NCBI GenBank assembly: GCA_029378245.1
Contig: JARKIF010000082.1
Location: forward strand, 62,001 to 126,000
Direction of reading: 5' to 3'
From: Roridomyces roridus
Lineage: Eukaryota > Basidiomycota > Agaricomycetes > Agaricales > Mycenaceae
Length of the DNA: 64,000 nucleotides
Shown: piece after piece, positions 58,480 to 64,000 of the stretch
Layout of the letters: each line of letters starts with the position of its first letter
How positions within the stretch are numbered: the stretch's first letter is position 1
Translations under genes and position numbers: made by a program
The notes under the pieces: model-generated
Seen by the model: only the letters and a program-made list of their open reading frames with translations
What the model was told of the DNA's origin: nothing
Database searches by the model: none

Positions 58480-61400
58480 ATTATCGTACATGATTCATGA
58501 ACTAGTCGGACTCTCTTTCATACACACTGTAGCAAACTATCACTCTCCTGTATAACGCTAGAACTTTTTTTGTAGGTACATCCAGTACTTAGATTGTATG
58601 TATGCTAGATTTGTATCCGGACGAACCACCACCATCATCGATCATCGATCATCGATCATCTTCAATGCCATCTTTATAAGAGCACTAGCTGGAACCCGTG
58701 CATCCGCACGGCAGTCTGGCAATCACTGACATGCATGATTCATTGAGACTCCGAAGAAGAGAGAGAGAGATGAAAAACCACTCTGGCTGCCAGTGGCAAA
58801 TGCTTACTCGTCGTCGGCTGTTCTGCGCAGGTCCGTCGCTGCCGCTCTCTCCCTTGGCACTCCTCAGCCTCCTCATACTTCAGTCTAAGTATTTGTATGT
58901 ACTTCCATTGCACTCGTGAATAAAGCGATCATTCGACTTCCTGGATACTGCATGCAAATCTGTTTTTGTAGCTAGTCATTATTTAGTCCAGCTAACCCAT
59001 TTGACGTTGCCTTGCGATGGTAATCTTTCGGAGCGCATAATGCGGCTTCGTCTGCTTCTGCAAATACCGACAGCGTCACCCAGCAGGACACGGAGATCTG
59101 CTTCAAAGCCTGTTGAAGGTTCGTCTCCCTCGTGGCCGAAACATCGCAGAACCGACCGATAACTTATAAGGGTACCCTTGCTGCGAATCGGCTGGGGAGA
59201 AGCGTGAGTGCGGGCCTTGTGGGGGTAGTGTTGTCGACGGTTGAGTAGATACATTGCCAGTTGAAGGACCGATAGCGGCCGTTTCAGCAGCCTCCCGTTC
59301 ACGCCGAAGCCGCTGAGCACAACTTCGTGCATTGATTTCTTGAGTCTCCGGCGGTGTTCCCAAGCCCAAAGCCGCTTGAAGTGCTCGCTAAAAGCCAGTC
59401 AGAAAGAAACCAAGAACTTGCCACAGAATGAGCCCCACGCGCATGGAGAGCCGCAATCACGGGTTCACAAAGAGCCTGAGGGAGGACAGGAAGAAAAGCA
59501 CCCGTTCCGACTGAATCTCTGGACCCACGCCAAAAGCCGACAAAAAGCAGGGAGGAATCGATTTATTTGGCTGTAGATCTCGCTGGGAGGCGCGAATACA
59601 TCTTTCTAGAGGCCGGGGAGGCGTGCATACAGGTGTGGTGGGCCGTGGCTGAATGGGCGAAAACGGCTGAACGGCTCGGGAAGTCTCGGCAGTAAAAGGG
59701 AGGGCAGTAACAAAGCAGTAACATGGCTGAACTGGATGAGGAGCTGAAGAATGGAGAGATGAAAGAGAGAGTGGGGCACAGCCGCTATCTGGCAGGGGTA
59801 CACCTTGTGTAATCAAATTGATGGGAGAGGGTACCTCTGCCATTTCACTTCCCACCTGGTGCTACAATACACAATCTGAGAGCAGGAACATCTTTGGTGT
59901 TATATTTAAACATCTCCTATAGGAGTACAATTCCTCCGAAGGCAAATGAAGAGAAGGGAAAAAAAGTCAACAGCATGAACCGAACCCATGACTCTGACAC
60001 GATATCACGATGCAAACGGGTTGTTTGTACTTGCGTGGATAAACACTATCTATAACCTGATTGGCTGAGAGCTCGAAAACGTGACTGCTGTCTTTTGTAT
60101 AAGTAGATTTTTCACAATTCCCGCTACCTTTAGGTAAGGGTTTCTTATAGGGAGCAGGTTTTGACAGCTCTGGCAGTAAATCACATTTTTTCAGCAGTTT
60201 TGACTAAGCACATATCTTTTTGGCTGGTGCCGGAAGACGGCTTGAAGCACAGCATTTCAGTGACCATATTCGTGTAGAGTAAGCTGATGGAATTACGTGG
60301 CGCTTGCTCTCTCTTCACTGCTACGATGTTTCGATGTCTTCACCTCGCTACGCAACGTTCTGCGACCAACCTTTGTCGACAACCTTCGATGGTCACTCTG
60401 ATACCACCAAGCTCCCTAGCTCATGTGTCCTGGGAGCCTCTACTTCACTGGCAGTCTTCAGGGTTTCTTACACTGCCCCTCATCGACGGCACCAACTCTT
60501 CTACTCCAATCAACCCTCTGTGCACTCCGGAGACCTTGAATATGATCTTATCCGTGGATGAAATTGGTTGAGCATTTGCCTGGACCGCCAAACGCTGCCA
60601 CAGGCCAGTGGCCTTTTGCTTTGACCACCGGAGCCACACAGCCTGGAAAACTCCACTCAAGTATCGCGAATAGCAACACAACTTTGACACCATTGCTAAT
60701 GCATCCTAAGGCTCAATCCAACCCCCCGTAGACATAGATTGCGAGCTCGAACAAAACCCGAAGGTAGGTCTCTCGTTCATGTCTTTTCCTAATGTGACCG
60801 ATTCACTGTTGTAGGCTTGTCATTTACACCGATCCAACTGCCAGCTGTAGCCCAGCCCATGGATGTGGATAGTGAGTCTGTACGAATCGCAGATGCCCTT
60901 GAAGGTAAGACACGACTTCCCATGGTCCGCTGATCCAATCTAATTGCTTCTTTGTTTGCTTCGTGAATGCGCTCTCTGTGGCGAGCGTCCAGCTTGTTCT
61001 TGTGCATCGTAAAATTCCAACTTTGCTGTCCCTGCTGAAACTGCTGAACCCGTTGAATTGTCTGCTGTTGCTGTTCGTATCATACATGATATATTTCTTG
61101 GATGTCATGTTACTCGAGCCCGTGTCCCAATCTTCCATGCAAAATTTGAAGCAGTTCATTGTGCCCTTGACTTGCATGTTGTGTTGATTTTTTCATGATC
61201 ATGCCATGTGATACACATTTCCTTCCGATGTTTGTCAAACTGGCCATGGAGCCTGCCTCTCTCATAGATCAATGGGAACTTGCTAAAAAAAAACACGTGC
61301 ATTCGATACTGAAAAAGGACATTTGAAGGACATACGCTCAAAGACAAAGATATCCATCATCTCGAAAAACCACCAGGTAGCGGGCCTTGGCCGCCTTGCC

Positions 61401-62358
61401 GCTTGTCGGCCCTTTCAGCTTATAAATAATATGGTTGAGATTCTGACTGGAGGTGTTGACCTTGTGGGGAATGGTTTGGGATTTCCCCCGTGATTGAGCC
61501 TGATGTTTCATGGTTTGGAGGATGGTTTATCTTTGAGCATGATGGTCTGGGCATCTTTACTTAGCCTGGTTCAAGGTTTTTAATTCCAGCCAGATGGTTA
61601 GTGGACCTGCTTCCAATTGCATGGTTTCGAGTTCCAACTCATTGTCCAATCGAGGTGGAGGTATATGGGTCTTCCCGTGACACCGCCCAACTCAGATCAA
61701 AATTCGGATCAAACAAAACATTGTGAATTCGGCCCGGGATTCGGATCAGTGTGATGTTTCCAGAAGTTGAATTTGTACGGGAGGAAATTGTAAACTGACA
61801 GCAGAGAGAGCATTGAAAAAATTACTGCTCCAAGTCGAACCGCGTCATCAAAGTCGGATGGGTGACAATCGGTCTTCATTTGAGTCCCATGGTTAAGCAA
61901 TTTTCGATGTACCACGCCGGCTGAGCAGAGGCACTGATGTGCACCCGGCAATCAATTTGATGAGAGTTCGAGCCGATGGGCCGATCCACGCGGCAGACCA
62001 GAAACCATGTCGGAAATCTGGGTTTGAGCTTGTAAGTGGAGCGTTAGTCACAAGTGTTGACAAGTATGTATAAGCGGGTCCAATTTTTGATAAGTCTAGA
62101 TCAATTTCATAAGCGCTGCCAAGCGCTAAACTCAGCTGGATGCGTCAATTCTGGGAGGTACATGAATACAAAAAAAAAACTACATATAATCGTTGGGCTG
62201 TGCGCACGGGTCCCCGGACCTACCCTATCGACAATTTCAAGTCGCTCAGGCCGGGGCAAACAGCTTCAATTCTTCCTCTCTTGCGACAGGCTCATCCGGG
62301 TCAAAAGCGGCCAATTGGCGGCAGGTACAAAGTAGGGAATCCGCTTCATCTCTGAAGG
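58480..62358. other. Repeat-rich region without a clear gene
   Basis: About 3.9 kb of AT-richer, low-coding DNA. It includes an ATCATCG tandem run (58632-58660), a minus-strand set of frames at 59103-59855 with no recognisable motif, a plus frame at 60287-60571 and minus frames at 60789-61177 with a Gln-rich, charged stretch. These look like fragments of old mobile elements, but I see no reverse transcriptase, integrase or transposase motif, nor clear terminal repeats. Confidence 0.45.
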
Positions 62359-62740
62359 TCAAGAGGGATTAGAAAAGCGACAGCGACAATGATTAAAAAC
62401 ACATGTTATGTCGCAGTGCAGCTTAATAACATTCCTGCAATAGTGGAGCAGACGGAAGTAGGAGCGGGCAGACTCGGACTGCTCGCGCAGAAGGCGCGTG
62501 TAGGCGAGGTTGCCTTCACAGAGGAGTTCGTCCCCGGTCGCGGACGCGATGATGTGAGAAGCCTGCACCAGTTTCAGCCAAGTATTCAGACAGACGAGGC
62601 GGCGGGATGAGACTCACACTCAATGGGGTTGATGGAGGGGCCGAGGGCTCAGAGGGCAAGGACTGAGAGGCCGTGGGCTCAGAAGACGAGGGCTCAGAGA
62701 GCTCAAAAGGAGGCGAGGGTAGGGTGCGGAGTGCTGACAT
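62359..62740 (-). CDS. Small hypothetical protein, two exons
   Basis: Not recognised. ATG at 62740 opens a Ser/Pro-rich exon (MSALRTLPSPPFELSEPSSS) ending at 62618; a standard 55-nt intron (GTGAGT...GCAG) joins in phase 0 to an exon starting at 62562 that reads ASHIIASATGDELLCEGNLA and SESARSYFRLLHYC. About 108 residues. The clean phase-0 splice supports a real gene, but the surroundings are repeat-rich, so it could be part of a mobile element. Confidence 0.35.
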
Positions 62741-63040
62741 TTTGGGGTGGTGAAGGTTGGAGACAAGGTCAACAATAGTTGTTGTTTATTTATTCGCGGC
62801 GTGACGTCGACTTTCTTTCATTCCAGCGGTGAACAAGATGACAAGGCACTCGATATCCCGGAACACCAGTCGCCCACTAACGCGATATCAGTGGGGACCG
62901 ACCAACCGACGTCTAGATACTCCTTGACCTCTCCTTGCGGCAGGACGACATCATTGCGACAGCATCGACTTGGGAACTTGAAGCCATGCAATCTACGCAC
63001 GTATGGTCGGCTCATGGTGGAAGAACGGACGGTGGTGTAG

Positions 63041-64000
63041 GCAGGTACGTCCCTGCATCTTCTTTCATGCCTCCTCCTCCGTCACGACGGCTACGTACGC
63101 GGCGGCGACCATGACTTTCAACGACGTCTTCAGCACTCGTGGGCACTGGACGTCCAGTCTCCTTCTTTTGCGACACTTGTCAGCCCCGCGCCGATACCTA
63201 ACAACGCCACTGACACGACGACGACCTCTCCGACTTCGACCCATCCGACCGACGTTGATTACGAGCTACTGTATGGCCGAATTGTGTTGTTTGAGACGAA
63301 TCCGGATGACCCGAGGGACTGGAGTGACTCATCCGGTGCGTGTTAGCGCTCAATCCCTTTCTTTTCTCACCCAATTCCCAACCAACTCTGCCTGGCGGAC
63401 TGACGTGAAGGCAGCAACGACGGCGAAGAGGAAGACCAACGGGAGCGTGCTGCGACTATTATTGTCCTTGCGCAACAACGCGCCTGGGAACCACTGCGCG
63501 CTGACAGTGAGCAGCCGATTCGTCGACGCCCACACCTCCGCCCGGTTCGTCAAGCACGGGTTCTTCCAGCGTGGCTGCCTGCATGGGTGCTTCATTTCAA
63601 AACTACATACGTTAACACGGATTCAGTCACCGTGCCTTCCTGCCCTTTACTTTATGGTATGTCATGTCGCTCATCGATATGTCCGGCGAGCTGATTCGAC
63701 TCCTCAGAATCCACGCTCCTTGGACCCTGGCATCTGGTATGTTAGTTTATGCATTATTCTGGCTGGGCGACTCATTTCATCTTTTTTCGTCATTGTATCC
63801 ACCGCAAGTCTGCACCAAATGCGTGCAATCCAAACACGAAGGCGAGTCTGTTCCTTCTCCAACTTGAGCTACCCTGGCTTTAGTTTCAATCGCTGTTTTT
63901 GCACTGGACCATGGCACCGTATGTGTTCCATTCATCGTCTCGCGCTTCTGCTGACTTTGACCCTAGATTCTGCCTCGACTGATCTCATTTGTACTCGTAC
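63041..64000 (+). CDS. Hypothetical gene, partial, runs off right edge
   Basis: Not recognised. An open frame from about 63041 reads RRLQHSWALDVQSPSFATLV, then NNATDTTTTSPTSTHPTDVD and RIVLFETNPDDPRDWSDSS, ends at 63335 and joins across a 75-nt intron to SNDGEEEDQRERAATIIVLA at 63411, followed by RRPHLRPVRQARVLPAWLP and LHFKTTYVNTDSVTVPSCP. A further donor lies near 63658. The start was not found, and later exons lie beyond the edge. The consistent splice and codon pattern suggest a real gene. Confidence 0.35.

Overview
The window is nuclear DNA of a filamentous basidiomycete, most likely an agaricomycete. Genes are dense and broken by many GT-AG introns of about 45-60 bp. Several families are typical of that group: a tetraspanin of the basidiomycete Tsp2 type, a DUF6534-like membrane protein, an HsbA-type secreted protein, an N-terminally redesigned G-alpha and several type-B carboxylesterases. 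All gene models were read by eye from translated frames and splice signals, so exon edges are proposals.

Layout. 1-4.3 kb: a divergent G-alpha gene running off the left edge, and an MFS transporter. 4.6-11.7 kb: an unrecognised head-to-head pair (a single-span Ser/Thr/Pro-rich membrane protein and a multi-span membrane protein), a beta-lactamase-like serine hydrolase and an arylamine N-acetyltransferase (NAT). 13.5-23.2 kb: a UbiA prenyltransferase, an isoprenylcysteine methyltransferase-like protein, an alpha/beta hydrolase, ADE2 head-to-head with RSA3, and a cytochrome P450. 23.6-31.2 kb: the 4.6-11.7 kb block again in mirror order and opposite orientation (NAT, serine hydrolase pseudogene with a transposon, multi-span gene, partner gene). 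31.8-50.3 kb: HsbA protein, carboxylesterase, alpha/beta hydrolase, DUF6534-like protein, tetraspanin, the cohesin loader MAU2, a second carboxylesterase and neutral ceramidase. 51.9-53.8 kb: a decayed epoxide hydrolase. 54.1-58.5 kb: a third, more diverged copy of the head-to-head membrane pair, its partner gene split by a transposon. 58.5-64 kb: repeat-rich, with two tentative hypothetical genes.

The most striking feature is the recurring two-gene module. A seven-span-like protein with a conserved basic C-terminal tail is transcribed away from a fast-evolving single-span protein with a proline/threonine-rich ectodomain and a KEN-containing tail. It is present three times in 54 kb, twice as the outer part of a large inverted duplication. 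I know of no described family that matches either protein. The neighbouring metabolic genes in the duplicated arms are far more alike than the membrane pair, and a roughly 320-bp stretch downstream of each multi-span gene is unusually conserved across all three copies.
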